Source: JAVKMO01 sp031539345
GTDB lineage: Bacteria > Bacteroidota > Bacteroidia > Chitinophagales > Chitinophagaceae
Direction: 5' to 3'
Assembly (NCBI GenBank): GCA_031539345.1
Contig: JAVKMO010000022.1
Coordinates: 1 to 56,076 of the forward strand
DNA length: 56,076 nt
The notes below the pieces were generated by a model that made no database searches, had not been told where the DNA came from, and saw only the letters and a list, made by a program, of their open reading frames with translations. The first letter of the stretch is position 1; each line of letters opens with the position of its first letter. The position numbers and the translations under genes are program-made. This document shows, piece by piece, positions 28,553 to 41,617 of this stretch.

Positions 28553-30352
28553 ATGTCTTACAAACCGACACATTCTTATTTGAAAAAAAGAATTTCACTT
28601 TTTATTATTGATATTATCGCGTCGGCTTACAATACAATAGTTACAGAAAAAGATTTTATAGTAAATACAACTAAACCAGAATTTACTGGCGACTACACGG
28701 TCGTTTTATTTTCTTTAACAAAAAAACTAAATACAAACATTAAAGACCTTGCAACAAATTTAGGGGAGCATTTATTACAAAACTATTCTGACGTTATTGC
28801 AAGCCATAATTTAACGGGTGCGTTTTTAAATATTAGTATCACAGAATCACATTTACTCAATTTTTTAAATGTTGAATACGCGAATAGCACTTATAGTAAA
28901 AAACCATTTCATGGAAAAAAAGTAATGGTTGAATACTCCTCGCCAAACACGAACAAGCCTCTGCATTTGGGACATTTAAGAAATAATTTTTTGGGTTATA
29001 GCATTGCCGAAATTTACAAATGGAATGGATACGATGTCTTTACGTCGTGCATTGTTAATGATAGAGGAATGCACATTTGTAAGTCTATGTTAGCATGGCA
29101 AAAATGGGGTAATGGAAAAACGCCAAGCGACACAAATCAAAAAGGCGACCACTTTGTTGGGGATTATTATGTGTTATTTGCGAGTGCCTTAAAACAAGAA
29201 ATTGCCGAATTGCAACAACACGGTTTAACAGAAAAAGAAGCAGAGCAAAAAAGTTTACTCATGCAAGAGGTACAAAAAATGTTAGTCCTTTGGGAGCAAG
29301 GCGATGCTGGAATAATGCAACTTTGGAACATGATGAACGGTTGGGTGTATGAAGGCTTTGATTTTACATATAAAAAAATTGGAACAACATTTGACCGAAC
29401 CTATTACGAGAGTAAAACGTATTTGCTTGGCAAAAAATTTGTAGAAGACGGATTGCAAGAAAAAAAATTCTTTAAAAAAGAAGACCATAGTGTGTGGACT
29501 GATTTAACAAAATATGGCTTAGACGAAAAATTGTTATTACGCAAAGACGGCACATCTGTTTATATCACTCAAGACCTTGGTTTAGCAGAAAATAAATTCA
29601 ACGATTTTGCCTACAATACAAGCATTTATGTTGTTGGAGACGAACAAAATTATCACTTTCAAGTACTCAAAATTATTTTACAACAACTTGAAAAGCCTTA
29701 CGCAAATGGTGTGTATCACCTTTCTTATGGTATGGTAGAATTGCCTTCGGGCAAAATGAAAAGTCGAGAAGGAACTGTTGTAGATGCCGACGACCTGATA
29801 GCAGAAATGACAACGATTGCAAAACAACATTCTATAGAGCTTGGCAAAATTGACGCATTTAATGAAGAACAATTGGAACGCCTTTCTTTTACCATTGGCA
29901 TGGCGGCACTAAAGTTTTATTTGCTTCGTGTTGACCCCAAAAAGAAAATGATTTTTAACCCAGAAGAATCTATCGACTTTCACGGCTTTACAGGACCTTT
30001 TATACAATATACGTACGCACGCATCTGTTCTATCATTGACAAAAATAACGCACCAATTACGGCGGATGAAAATACCGTTTTTCTAAGTTCTTTAGAAAAA
30101 GAATTGTTATTAGAAATCGACCTTATGCCACACATTTTTGAGCAATCATTAGCAGAAAACAATCCTTCTCTCGTTGCTGTATATGCCTATACGGTTGCAA
30201 AAAAATTCAACGCTTTTTACGCCCAACACCCTATACTGCAAGCTGAAAATGAAGCCATAAAGAAAATGCGTTTGCGTTTGGCAACTTTTGTTTCATACGT
30301 TTTAAAAAATTGTGCTCATGCTTTAGGCTTTGAATTGCCTGAAAAAATGTAG
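28553..30352 (+). CDS. argS: Arginyl-tRNA synthetase
   Basis: A 599-aa class I synthetase charging tRNA-Arg. An N-terminal additional domain is followed by the HIGH-like motif in NKPLHLGHLRN, the KMSKS equivalent in GKMKSREGTVVDADDL, and a C-terminal helical anticodon-binding domain. Full length. It starts 6 bp after feoB, so it may share that transcript. Confidence 0.96.
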   Translation: MSYKPTHSYLKKRISLFIIDIIASAYNTIVTEKDFIVNTTKPEFTGDYTVVLFSLTKKLNTNIKDLATNLGEHLLQNYSDVIASHNLTGAFLNISITESHLLNFLNVEYANSTYSKKPFHGKKVMVEYSSPNTNKPLHLGHLRNNFLGYSIAEIYKWNGYDVFTSCIVNDRGMHICKSMLAWQKWGNGKTPSDTNQKGDHFVGDYYVLFASALKQEIAELQQHGLTEKEAEQKSLLMQEVQKMLVLWEQGDAGIMQLWNMMNGWVYEGFDFTYKKIGTTFDRTYYESKTYLLGKKFVEDGLQEKKFFKKEDHSVWTDLTKYGLDEKLLLRKDGTSVYITQDLGLAENKFNDFAYNTSIYVVGDEQNYHFQVLKIILQQLEKPYANGVYHLSYGMVELPSGKMKSREGTVVDADDLIAEMTTIAKQHSIELGKIDAFNEEQLERLSFTIGMAALKFYLLRVDPKKKMIFNPEESIDFHGFTGPFIQYTYARICSIIDKNNAPITADENTVFLSSLEKELLLEIDLMPHIFEQSLAENNPSLVAVYAYTVAKKFNAFYAQHPILQAENEAIKKMRLRLATFVSYVLKNCAHALGFELPEKM

Positions 30353-30383
30353 TCTGAATTGTTTTTTATTTGTAATCAATCTA

Positions 30384-31070
30384 ATGGCAACAGAAAAAAT
30401 AAAAATTCTTTTGGTCGATGATGAAAAAGATATTCTCAACATTTTGAAATTCTCTTTAGAAAACAATTCTTGTGAGGTTTTTGAATGCAGTGAAAGCAAT
30501 CAGGCGCTCGCTTTGGCAACAAAAATTATTCCAGATATTTTTATTATAGACGTTATGATGCCACACATTAACGGCTTTGATTTATGCAAAAAAATAAAGT
30601 CATTAGAGCTGTTGGCAGACAAATATGTTATTTTTTTAACGGCTTTGGTTGATGAAAAAAATCATATAAAAGGGCTAGCGCTTGGTGCTGATGATTATTT
30701 GTTAAAGCCTATCAGCATGAAAGTGTTACAAACAAAAATTGAAAATATTGCCCAAAAATTGCGTGCAAAAAAGAAAGACTTTTCTCATTTATTGCAATTT
30801 GGAAATTTAACGATAGACAAAAATTCTTATACCGTTCAGATAGACCAAAAGGTATTCGTTTTGGCAAAAAAAGAATTTGAATTATTGCATTTATTAGCAT
30901 CAAAAAAAGGTTCGGTTTTTCAGCGCGAACGCATTTTGCAAAACGTATGGGGAACAGATGTTATTGTAACAGAAAGAACAATTGATGTTCATGTTCGCAA
31001 AATCAGAAAAAAATTAGGCATTGATTGTATTCAAACGCTTAAAGGCATTGGGTATAAATTTGATTATTGA
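30384..31070 (+). CDS. OmpR-family response regulator
   Basis: A 228-aa two-domain regulator. The receiver has the acid pair in LLVDDEKD, the phospho-acceptor Asp in IIDVMMPHINGFD and the Lys in LLKPIS. The C-terminal winged helix has ERTIDVHVRKIRKKLG. ATG at 30384 is chosen over a frame-open upstream start. The sensor gene follows at once, so they form a two-component pair of PhoB/PhoR type; the signal is unknown. Confidence 0.94.
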   Translation: MATEKIKILLVDDEKDILNILKFSLENNSCEVFECSESNQALALATKIIPDIFIIDVMMPHINGFDLCKKIKSLELLADKYVIFLTALVDEKNHIKGLALGADDYLLKPISMKVLQTKIENIAQKLRAKKKDFSHLLQFGNLTIDKNSYTVQIDQKVFVLAKKEFELLHLLASKKGSVFQRERILQNVWGTDVIVTERTIDVHVRKIRKKLGIDCIQTLKGIGYKFDY

Positions 31071-31072
31071 TT

Positions 31073-32131
31073 ATGGTCTCTATGCAAAAAGTTTTTTCTT
31101 CAACGCGGGTTATTTGTTTTCTTATTTCGGGTTTTTGTTTTGTTGTTTTCAGTGCCGTTTTTGTTGTTGCCGACTTTTCTTTTACATACATTTTTTTGTA
31201 TGCCTTTATATGTGCAAGCATTATCGGACTCGGCATATTTTCTGTTTTAGAAAAATTGGTACAACAAAAAATTAAAAACATTTACAAAATCATTTTGCAT
31301 ACAAAAGTGGATAAACGTGAAGAGCTTTTATTACAAAATGTCTTGCCTCAAAAAAAATTAAAAGAAGTTGAAGAAGATGTCCAAAACTGGGCTATTCAAG
31401 AGGCGAATGAATTAGCTTTTTACAAACAATTGTCACAATACAAAAAAGAATTTTTACAAAATATTTCTCATGAATTGCGAACGCCATTATTTTCCATTCA
31501 GGCTTATTCAGAAAATTTAGAACAGCTATTGCACAATCAAAAAAATAAAGATAAAGAGATAGAATTTGTCGCTGTCATTTTGCGCAATACAAAACGCCTT
31601 ATTTTACTCATTCAAGACATTGGTACAATCTCTCGATTAGAAACCAATGAAATTGTTTTAGAGAAAGAAGCTTTTATTATAGAAACTGTTATTGCAGACG
31701 TGTTAGAAGAGTTGTTTTTCTTTGCCCAAGAAAAAAAGATGCACATTGATACCTCTTTTTTAAAAAATAAAACGGCTGTTTTTGCCGATAGAGAAAAAAT
31801 CAAACAAGTGCTTTTGAATATTATCCAAAATGCCATTCAGCACAACCCTTCAGAAACAACTTTGTTTTGTGTCGTTGAAGAAATCGATGAAAAAAATATT
31901 TTATTAGAAATCAGCGACAATGGAAAGGGAATTGCCGAAGAGCATGTGCGTAGAATTTTTGAGCGGTTTTATCGTGCAGATGAAAATCGGAGCAGGTCTG
32001 TTGGAGGAAGCGGATTGGGGTTGGCTATTTGCAAGCATATTATCGATATGCACCAATCATTTATTCATGTACGTAGTAAACCTGGCGTAGGAACAAGTTT
32101 TTCTATTGGGATAGAAAAGGCAGATGCATAG
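31073..32131 (+). CDS. Sensor histidine kinase
   Basis: A membrane kinase of 352 aa with two N-terminal transmembrane helices (about residues 10-60) and very little periplasmic sequence. The H-box is NISHELRTPLFSI, the N-box NIIQNAIQHNP and the G-boxes DNGKGIAEEH and GGSGLGLAI. It is the partner of the preceding regulator. ATG at 31073 lies 2 bp after that gene's stop. The short external loop suggests that it senses the membrane or a partner protein. Confidence 0.92.
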   Translation: MVSMQKVFSSTRVICFLISGFCFVVFSAVFVVADFSFTYIFLYAFICASIIGLGIFSVLEKLVQQKIKNIYKIILHTKVDKREELLLQNVLPQKKLKEVEEDVQNWAIQEANELAFYKQLSQYKKEFLQNISHELRTPLFSIQAYSENLEQLLHNQKNKDKEIEFVAVILRNTKRLILLIQDIGTISRLETNEIVLEKEAFIIETVIADVLEELFFFAQEKKMHIDTSFLKNKTAVFADREKIKQVLLNIIQNAIQHNPSETTLFCVVEEIDEKNILLEISDNGKGIAEEHVRRIFERFYRADENRSRSVGGSGLGLAICKHIIDMHQSFIHVRSKPGVGTSFSIGIEKADA

Positions 32132-32361
32132 TTTCTTGTTGCCGTCATTGTTGAAAAGTCCACTTTGAGACCATTGCCAAATCCCTTACTTCTTTTGTTG
32201 ATTTGGGCGAAGATTATTTTTTCAGGATTTCGTCAGTTTGGAATACTGCTTGTTAGGGTCATTGATGTTTTGTTGAGTGATAATATTGTTCTTTTGAGGT
32301 TATTTGGTATTATTAGAGAAGGGGTTGATGGTTATTTTAAAATTGTTGCATAATCATCTTA

Positions 32362-33110
32362 GAACTTATGTAGAGATTTAAATGCGACCGCTTCAATAAG
32401 ATATTGCGAAATATTGCGAATTTTTTTCGCTAAGTCCACATGCCTAGCCTGTGCCAAGCCACCATTAACATGTTGTTGTTTCATAAGCACACTTGTCATT
32501 AAAACTGTTGTTGTATATGCTGTGTGCGGTTGATTGCTTTGTGTGAGAACTGCTTGATTTATTGTTGATGCTTCGATTGCCTTCATTTTCTCTTGCTCTC
32601 CATCTGCCTGCTCACTGACAACATGCTCTTTTCTCTCTTCATTTGCATTAGCTGTCCGCAATATGCGTATCTATCAATGCTCTCCGTTTTTTACTAAAAG
32701 ATGGTGCTTTTGCAAGCGGTTGCTGATTTTACTTAATAAAATTTCATAGGCCTTATTTTTCGTCACTTCTGTTCTGAACTGACTGATAATACTATGGTCT
32801 GGGCTTCTATCGTCAAGGCTTAAACAAGCAAATCGAAAAAATGAAATTCTATCATTTAATACCGTCTGCAACATCATAATCGCTCATATTATACAACGCT
32901 TGTAACAAGGTAATTTTAAATAACAGCAAGCCTCTATACAACGCATAATCAACATGGCTTTGCCCTTTCGCATACAACCTGTCTAAGTTTAAAGCAATAA
33001 TACCCAATTGATAACTGTATCGATTTGATGAAAAAACCCTTGTTTGATTTTTTTCGTGTCGAAGTGCCCGCAACCCCCTATTGAAGCCTTATTTCATCAA
33101 AACAAATAGT
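32362..33110 (-). pseudogene. Decayed IS5-type transposase
   Basis: Pieces of one transposase appear in shifting minus-strand frames: YRGLLLFKITLLQALYNMSD, then NDRISFFRFACLSLDDRS with PDHSIISQFRTE, then ALIDTHIADS, then ANANEERK. These are the ordered N-terminal motifs of IS5-family transposases. At least three frameshifts separate them, and the DDE core is not recognisable after that. The flanks 32132-32361 and 33111-33423 hold no gene I can support; 33195-33232 may be a worn IS end. Confidence 0.8.
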
Positions 33111-33423
33111 TTGAAGAGAAGAGTGCTTTGGGGTAAATTATGGTCTCTCCAACCAACTTCATATTCTTTGCAATAGTTGTGCAATCGGCTCGCAACCCTT
33201 ATTTCACAAGGCTTTGAGCGTTTTTTTCTAGTGGATTTCCCTTGTTTTGTGATTATAGCATACATCTATTCAATTACAACTTAGAAGCACCATAAATTTC
33301 ATCAAAAATCGACATGACAAAAAAATAAATTCTACATAATGGTGCAAATACAAAAACTTCTTTATCCTTACAGCCCTTATACAGCAAGGCTTTTCGACAC
33401 AAAAAAAATATTTTAAAATAAAT

Positions 33424-33453
33424 TTGGCAGAATGAAAAAGGCGTGTATTTTTG
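33424..33453 (+). promoter_or_regulatory. Promoter of the rRNA operon
   Basis: TTG at 33424-33426 and TATTTTTG at 33446-33453 are 19 nt apart. The second is a perfect match to the Bacteroidota -7 box TAnnTTTG. It lies about 160 nt before the 16S gene, just after the IS remnant. Confidence 0.75.
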
Positions 33454-33497
33454 CACTCCGATTTTGAAACAAGCACACAGCGAAAGTCAAAATCAAA

Positions 33498-33508
33498 GTT
33501 CTTTGAAA
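33498..33508 (+). promoter_or_regulatory. boxA-like antitermination site in 16S leader
   Basis: GTTCTTTGAAA resembles the NusB/S10 boxA consensus (about YGYTCTTTRA). Similar sites recur at 35216 and 35584 in the same operon. Confidence 0.55.
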
Positions 33509-33614
33509 GATGGAAACAACAGCATTTAAGTCAGCAATGATTTAAATCAAAATTGAGTAAGGTTTTATAAGCAAATACATTGAATTGACAACATTGTCAA
33601 TTTTTAAATTCTTC

Positions 33615-35143
<1,529 letters not shown>

Positions 35144-35215
35144 TAGAGCTTCAACTTTATTCAATGCTGTTGTTTTCAATATCTTTCATTCAATTAAATG
35201 AATATCGTTCTTTTA

Positions 35216-35227
35216 CATACTATATTA
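35216..35227 (+). promoter_or_regulatory. boxA-like site in the 16S-tRNA spacer
   Basis: CGTTCTTTTACA, preceded by AATAT, is nearly the same as the copy before 23S at 35584. Confidence 0.45.
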
Positions 35228-35307
35228 TATATACTGACCTACAAACCCTGTCTTTTTTTTTGACAAACATTTTGTTTCTAAGCAAAACAAAAAGGTCATT
35301 AAAATAT

Positions 35308-35382
35308 AGGTCCGTAGCTCAGCTTGGTTAGAGCACTACACTGATAATGTAGGGGTCACCAGTTCAAATCTGGTCGGGCCTA
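35308..35382 (+). tRNA. tRNA-Ile (GAT)
   Basis: A full cloverleaf with acceptor AGGTCCG / CGGGCCT, D-arm GCTC, anticodon GAT at 35343-35345 in loop CTGATAA, and T-loop TTCAAAT. CCA is not encoded. It sits in the rRNA spacer as usual. Confidence 0.96.
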
Positions 35383-35414
35383 CTTAAAAAAGTTAGGACT
35401 ACTATTTTTATACT

Positions 35415-35488
35415 GGGGGATTAGCTCAGCTGGCTAGAGCACTAGCTTTGCAAGCTAGGGGTCGTCGGTTCGATTCCGACATTCTCCA
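35415..35488 (+). tRNA. tRNA-Ala (TGC)
   Basis: A full cloverleaf with acceptor GGGGGAT / ATTCTCC, anticodon TGC at 35449-35451, and T-loop TTCGATT. CCA is not encoded. It is the second spacer tRNA. Confidence 0.96.
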
Positions 35489-35583
35489 CATTCTTTTTCA
35501 TCTAAAAGAGTGTGAAAAACAAAATATAATGCATTTTTTGTATTATGTTCTTATTTTGAAAGTTATATTAAAACATATAATAT

Positions 35584-35595
35584 CGTTCTTTGACA
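35584..35595 (+). promoter_or_regulatory. boxA-like site in the 23S leader
   Basis: CGTTCTTTGACA lies about 150 nt before 23S. The rest of the 35489-35740 spacer holds no gene I can support. Confidence 0.55.
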
Positions 35596-35740
35596 TTTTG
35601 GTAATAATCAAACAAAGTTGTTATTTATACAACGGAGTAATCTTTTAACAAACAAAATAATAGGTTGTATTGTTGAAAAATAATACAATAACAATTCGTA
35701 AGCAATTGCGAATTCCCTAGTTGAATAACTACAAAAATTT

Positions 35741-38624
<2,884 letters not shown>

Positions 38625-38718
38625 TTCTTATTTTATTTCGTTTGCATAATAACAACTTCTGTTTTTGCCAAAATGTCACCTTATTGTAATGGTTTTATTT
38701 TAACCGTTATAGAAAGCT

Positions 38719-38830
38719 TATGGTGCTTATACCAAGGGTGTTCACCTCTTCCCATTCCGAACAGAGCAGTTAAGCCCCTTATGGCCGATGGTACTTGGAC
38801 ACAATCCTGGGAGAGTAGGTAGGTGCCATA
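38719..38830 (+). rRNA. rrf: 5S ribosomal RNA
   Basis: About 112 nt with closing stem TATGGTGC / GGTGCCATA, the conserved CCCATTCCGAACAG loop and GAGAGTAGGT. It is the last gene of the operon. Confidence 0.96.
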
Positions 38831-38838
38831 TTTATTTT

Positions 38839-38873
38839 AAAAAGCCTTTACAGAAATGTAGAGGCTTTTTTAT
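38839..38873 (+). terminator. Intrinsic terminator of the rRNA operon
   Basis: AAAAAGCCTTTACA and TGTAGAGGCTTTTT pair over 14 bp (one G-U) with a GAAA tetraloop, followed by T's. Confidence 0.92.
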
Positions 38874-38892
38874 TTTATGAAAGAAGAACTAT

Positions 38893-38932
38893 AGCAATAA
38901 TTTTTTGTATACCAAGGTATATGAATATTGCT
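38893..38932. repeat. Nested inverted repeat
   Basis: Outer arms AGCAATA (38893-38899) and TATTGCT (38926-38932) enclose inner arms TATACC (38908) and GGTATA (38916-38921). It lies next to the IS4 remnant, so it may be an IS end or a terminator for the opposite strand. Confidence 0.4.
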
Positions 38933-38937
38933 TTATG

Positions 38938-39385
38938 CTAAATCATTAGCGTCCAATAAAAACAACAAATCTTCAATAAATAGTTCTGAAAGCCTTTAAA
39001 ATAAGTATCGATTGTTTGTATTGGAAAACCTAAGTCCCAATTAGTTAAAACAGGCTTAAGTGTTCTCGGTTTGTCAAGAATTTTTGTTGTTATTGTGTTA
39101 AAACTGGCTGTTGGGTTGTGGAAAAATTTGAATCGGTTGATATCGCTATGGAGGGGATATTTAATGAGGAGATCCAAGATGAGAGAACGCCCCCCTTTTT
39201 AAGCACTCATTTGATGAATAATTTTGCAGGATTAAAACTGCCGTTAAGGTTGCTGAGATTTGAATTTTGATTGCATTTTCGGTGTTTCCTAAAAATATTT
39301 CAACGAAAAGTTTTCTTTTAATCGTTTCAATAAGAATTCGATTAGCCATCGGTTTTTATAGATGTCCGCAATTCTTTCTGCTGCC
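38938..39385 (-). pseudogene. Decayed IS4-type transposase, C-terminal part
   Basis: Read in two minus-strand frames the sequence gives IYKNRWLIEFLLKRLKENF, then FLGNTENAIKIQISATL, then KRGAFSHLGSP and HSDINRFKFFHNP. This is the end of an IS4-family transposase (the YxxRWxIE region with the ENAIKIQI block). At least two frameshifts or stops break it. The N-terminal half and most of the DDE core are absent. Confidence 0.78.
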
Positions 39386-39400
39386 CGATAAACAATCCTG

Positions 39401-39438
39401 ATGTGTAAAAGTTATCAACGTTGATAACTTTTACACAT
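39401..39438. repeat. Perfect 38-bp palindrome
   Basis: Two 19-nt arms (ATGTGTAAAAGTTATCAAC and its exact complement) meet with no spacer. It lies just upstream of the IS4 remnant and about 130 bp before the lipoprotein ATG. It could be two fused IS ends, a dimer operator or a cruciform/terminator. Confidence 0.9.
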
Positions 39439-39570
39439 AAATACAAGGTTAATGATTTGTTAAAATATTTTTAGCTCATATTATTTACTATCAAAATAAA
39501 ATATATTTATTTATTTACAAATACGTTATCTTTTAATTTGTTCTTCACAATTTAAATTTTCTCTTATGTA

Positions 39571-39635
39571 CAACACACAACACACAACACACAACACACA
39601 ACACACAACACACAACACACAACACACAACACACA
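39571..39635 (+). repeat. Heptanucleotide repeat (CAACACA)9
   Basis: Nine full 7-bp units plus two bases begin 3 nt after an ATG at 39566-39568 and end just before the lipoprotein signal peptide. All three frames of the unit are stop-free. With the present copy number the ATG frame ends at TAA 39638-39640. Confidence 0.95.
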
Positions 39636-39644
39636 TTTAAGTGG

Positions 39645-40301
39645 TTGGGGAGTTTAAAAGTTTTTGCTCAACTTTTTTTTCTTTTTTTAATGATGGCTTG
39701 TAGCAAACAATATGAAGTTCCTTCTTCAAGCATTAGTAATCAAAGTATTCAATTTAATCAATTGAACCAGGAAGAATTTCCTTACGCAGATAGTAATACG
39801 ATCAAATCTTTTAGTACTGACAATCCAATTCTAAATTTCACTTTTGCAAAAAAATTGGCTCTTCTCGAATTGATAGCCACCGAAAAATGGGCAGAACATA
39901 AATGGGAGGCTTGTACGTTATCCGCAACTCCGGTTATTATTTATGATTTTAATAGTAAGCCAAAATATTATCAATACATTGTTTTAGACCCTGAAAAAAA
40001 AGCCATTGGCTCAGTAACAGTTTATGCACAAAAAAAAAGTGCCACCATGATACGTGCCACAAATACAAGTGTACCAACTTTTATGAATACTGTTACTAAA
40101 AATAGTAGTGTGAAATATTTTCAAGATTGGAGCGGTACTTCTTATACTGCCGTACCGAGTAAAAGTGGTGATGCACCAACACAAATTACCAATGACTCTG
40201 GGAAAATTGTTAATGATGTAAAAGAATTTACGGATCAGCAAATTGCCGAAGAGGTGAGCCTAATGTTGGCAGATGTCAATAAAAAAAAATCGAAGTTTTA
40301 G
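39645..40301 (+). CDS. Lipoprotein, N-terminal pro-region (probably phase-variable)
   Basis: About 218 aa. The N-terminus (LKVFAQLFFLFLMMACS) is a lipoprotein signal with Cys at about residue 19. The body (PVIIYDFNSKPKYYQYIVLD, GSVTVYAQKKSATMI) resembles secreted propeptide domains and has no catalytic motif I know. No ATG lies in this frame before the lipobox; the nearest start is TTG at 39645. The ATG at 39566 would join this frame if the heptamer tract lost one unit or gained two. The frame ends in TAG right after an A9 run, beyond which the +1-base frame continues the protein. So this is one gene with 40290-41011. Confidence 0.75.
   Translation: MGSLKVFAQLFFLFLMMACSKQYEVPSSSISNQSIQFNQLNQEEFPYADSNTIKSFSTDNPILNFTFAKKLALLELIATEKWAEHKWEACTLSATPVIIYDFNSKPKYYQYIVLDPEKKAIGSVTVYAQKKSATMIRATNTSVPTFMNTVTKNSSVKYFQDWSGTSYTAVPSKSGDAPTQITNDSGKIVNDVKEFTDQQIAEEVSLMLADVNKKKSKF
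40281..40289 (+). repeat. A9 homopolymer in the coding region
   Basis: Nine A's follow GTCAAT. One extra A would change the read from NKKKSKF-stop to NKKKIEVLEQQKDSL and fuse both halves of the gene. It is a candidate for replication or transcription slippage, or an assembly error. Confidence 0.8.
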
Positions 40302-41011
40302 AGCAACAAAAAGACAGTTTAAAAAACGTATTAAGCTCTCAACAACTATTAGATATCGAACAAAATAAAACCAATACGACGGTAGAGATTAAAGAAAAAT
40401 CATTAAAAAACCTTGAAAATAAAAATAATGTGAGTAAATCTTATTGGAATGCAATAGAAAAAATAAAAGATTTTATAAATTATGTAGAAGAAATCGATAT
40501 TATTCAGAAATCTACCAAAGGTTGGTTTTCAAGTGCGTTCTCTTGGGCGGTAAATATTTTTGTAGGTGTTAATCAAGCTGCTTATGGAAATAATAAATAT
40601 TCAACTATTGGAGGTAAAAACCGTAGCCAGTGGTGTGGTCCTTGGGTGGCTAATTGTTTGCATAAGGCAAAGCATGGATGGAATTCGTATCAGGATTTTG
40701 AAAATGCAACCTCTACAACAGGTTTATTTGGCTTTGCATGGATTATAAGAGTTACATCGAATCAACGCCCTATGTGGCCCAATGAATTCACATGGTCTTT
40801 ATTGTCAAGGTCTAATATCTATGTATCTCCATTATTAAGTTTTTTTGCAAGTGATGCTTATTGGCATATAAGAAATGGAGGGGCTGTGATTCGTCTTTGT
40901 TCTTCTGGTGGAGAATTGCATTGGACACTTTGCTATCAAACGCGAGAAGGTGGTAGCAGATGGTGGACAACAAGAGAATTTAGGCAAATCGAATGGGTCT
41001 CTTACAGGTAA
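40290..41011 (+). CDS. C-terminal half: papain/C39-like cysteine peptidase domain
   Basis: An open frame from the A9 run to TAA at 41011. It starts with a polar helical stretch (LEQQKDSLKNVLSS) and continues into SQWCGPWVANCL, a likely catalytic Q/C-G-P segment, and GGELHWTLCYQTREGG, a likely catalytic His. This order fits papain-fold peptidases such as C39 or C10-like enzymes; the exact family is not certain. The only start inside it is GTG at 40430, with no signal peptide. So it is probably made only as a fusion with the upstream half, giving a roughly 450-aa lipoprotein zymogen. Confidence 0.7.
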
Positions 41012-41149
41012 CAATAATAACTATTGGTCAGAAATGGATTGGTGGAATGCGTATTTGAACGTATATTGGATATAAATATACTGAATATCTACCCGTGTTA
41101 TATACATGATAGCATGGGTACATTTTTGTTCATCAAAGTTCACTATTTT

Positions 41150-41617
41150 ATGACACGATTTGTATTTATATTATTAGGCATTGTTGATCTTCTGTTACTT
41201 TCCAATTGTACTTGTTCAAAAGAAAAAGCGTCTTATTACACAACTCAAAAAGTAAAGCGTAGTATCGTTGGTATAACGGGAAAAGACTCCTCGCAGCCTT
41301 ACATAGAATTTTATTATACTAAAGATAGTAATGGGCAAAATGTTACAGTCCATGAATGGGTAAAGCCGCCGTATTTATTTGGAGATATAGATGTGAATTT
41401 AAAAATACAAGTACGCTTTCCAATACAAAATCATAATCAAGAAGTAAAAGATTATGTACTTGATTATCAAGAAAAAGGCGAATCGTATTTACAAATCATC
41501 AACCACTCTAATCAGCCTATAGAAATGTTTGTGGCTACCAATACCGAAACAGGTATTAGTACTTGGGGAGGGCAATTCAAGAATGTTATAGGAACGCACC
41601 CAAGACCAATGTATTAA
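41150..41617 (+). CDS. Lipoprotein of unknown function, 5' part
   Basis: A 155-aa frame with a signal peptide and lipobox (FILLGIVDLLLLSNCTC). ATG at 41150 is preferred to a start at 41024 because it opens the signal peptide. The TAA at 41615 is followed in the same frame by more protein-like sequence, so the gene is probably truncated by a nonsense change. No family recognised. Confidence 0.65.
   Translation: MTRFVFILLGIVDLLLLSNCTCSKEKASYYTTQKVKRSIVGITGKDSSQPYIEFYYTKDSNGQNVTVHEWVKPPYLFGDIDVNLKIQVRFPIQNHNQEVKDYVLDYQEKGESYLQIINHSNQPIEMFVATNTETGISTWGGQFKNVIGTHPRPMY

Noticed and set aside
32165..32353. 62-codon plus-strand frame after the histidine kinase gene
   Set aside because: Starts with TTG, lacks any recognisable domain or context, and lies in a decayed region.
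33270..33476. 68-codon minus-strand frame before the rRNA operon
   Set aside because: It overlaps the rRNA promoter and gives a low-complexity Phe/Cys-rich peptide; most likely chance in AT-rich DNA.
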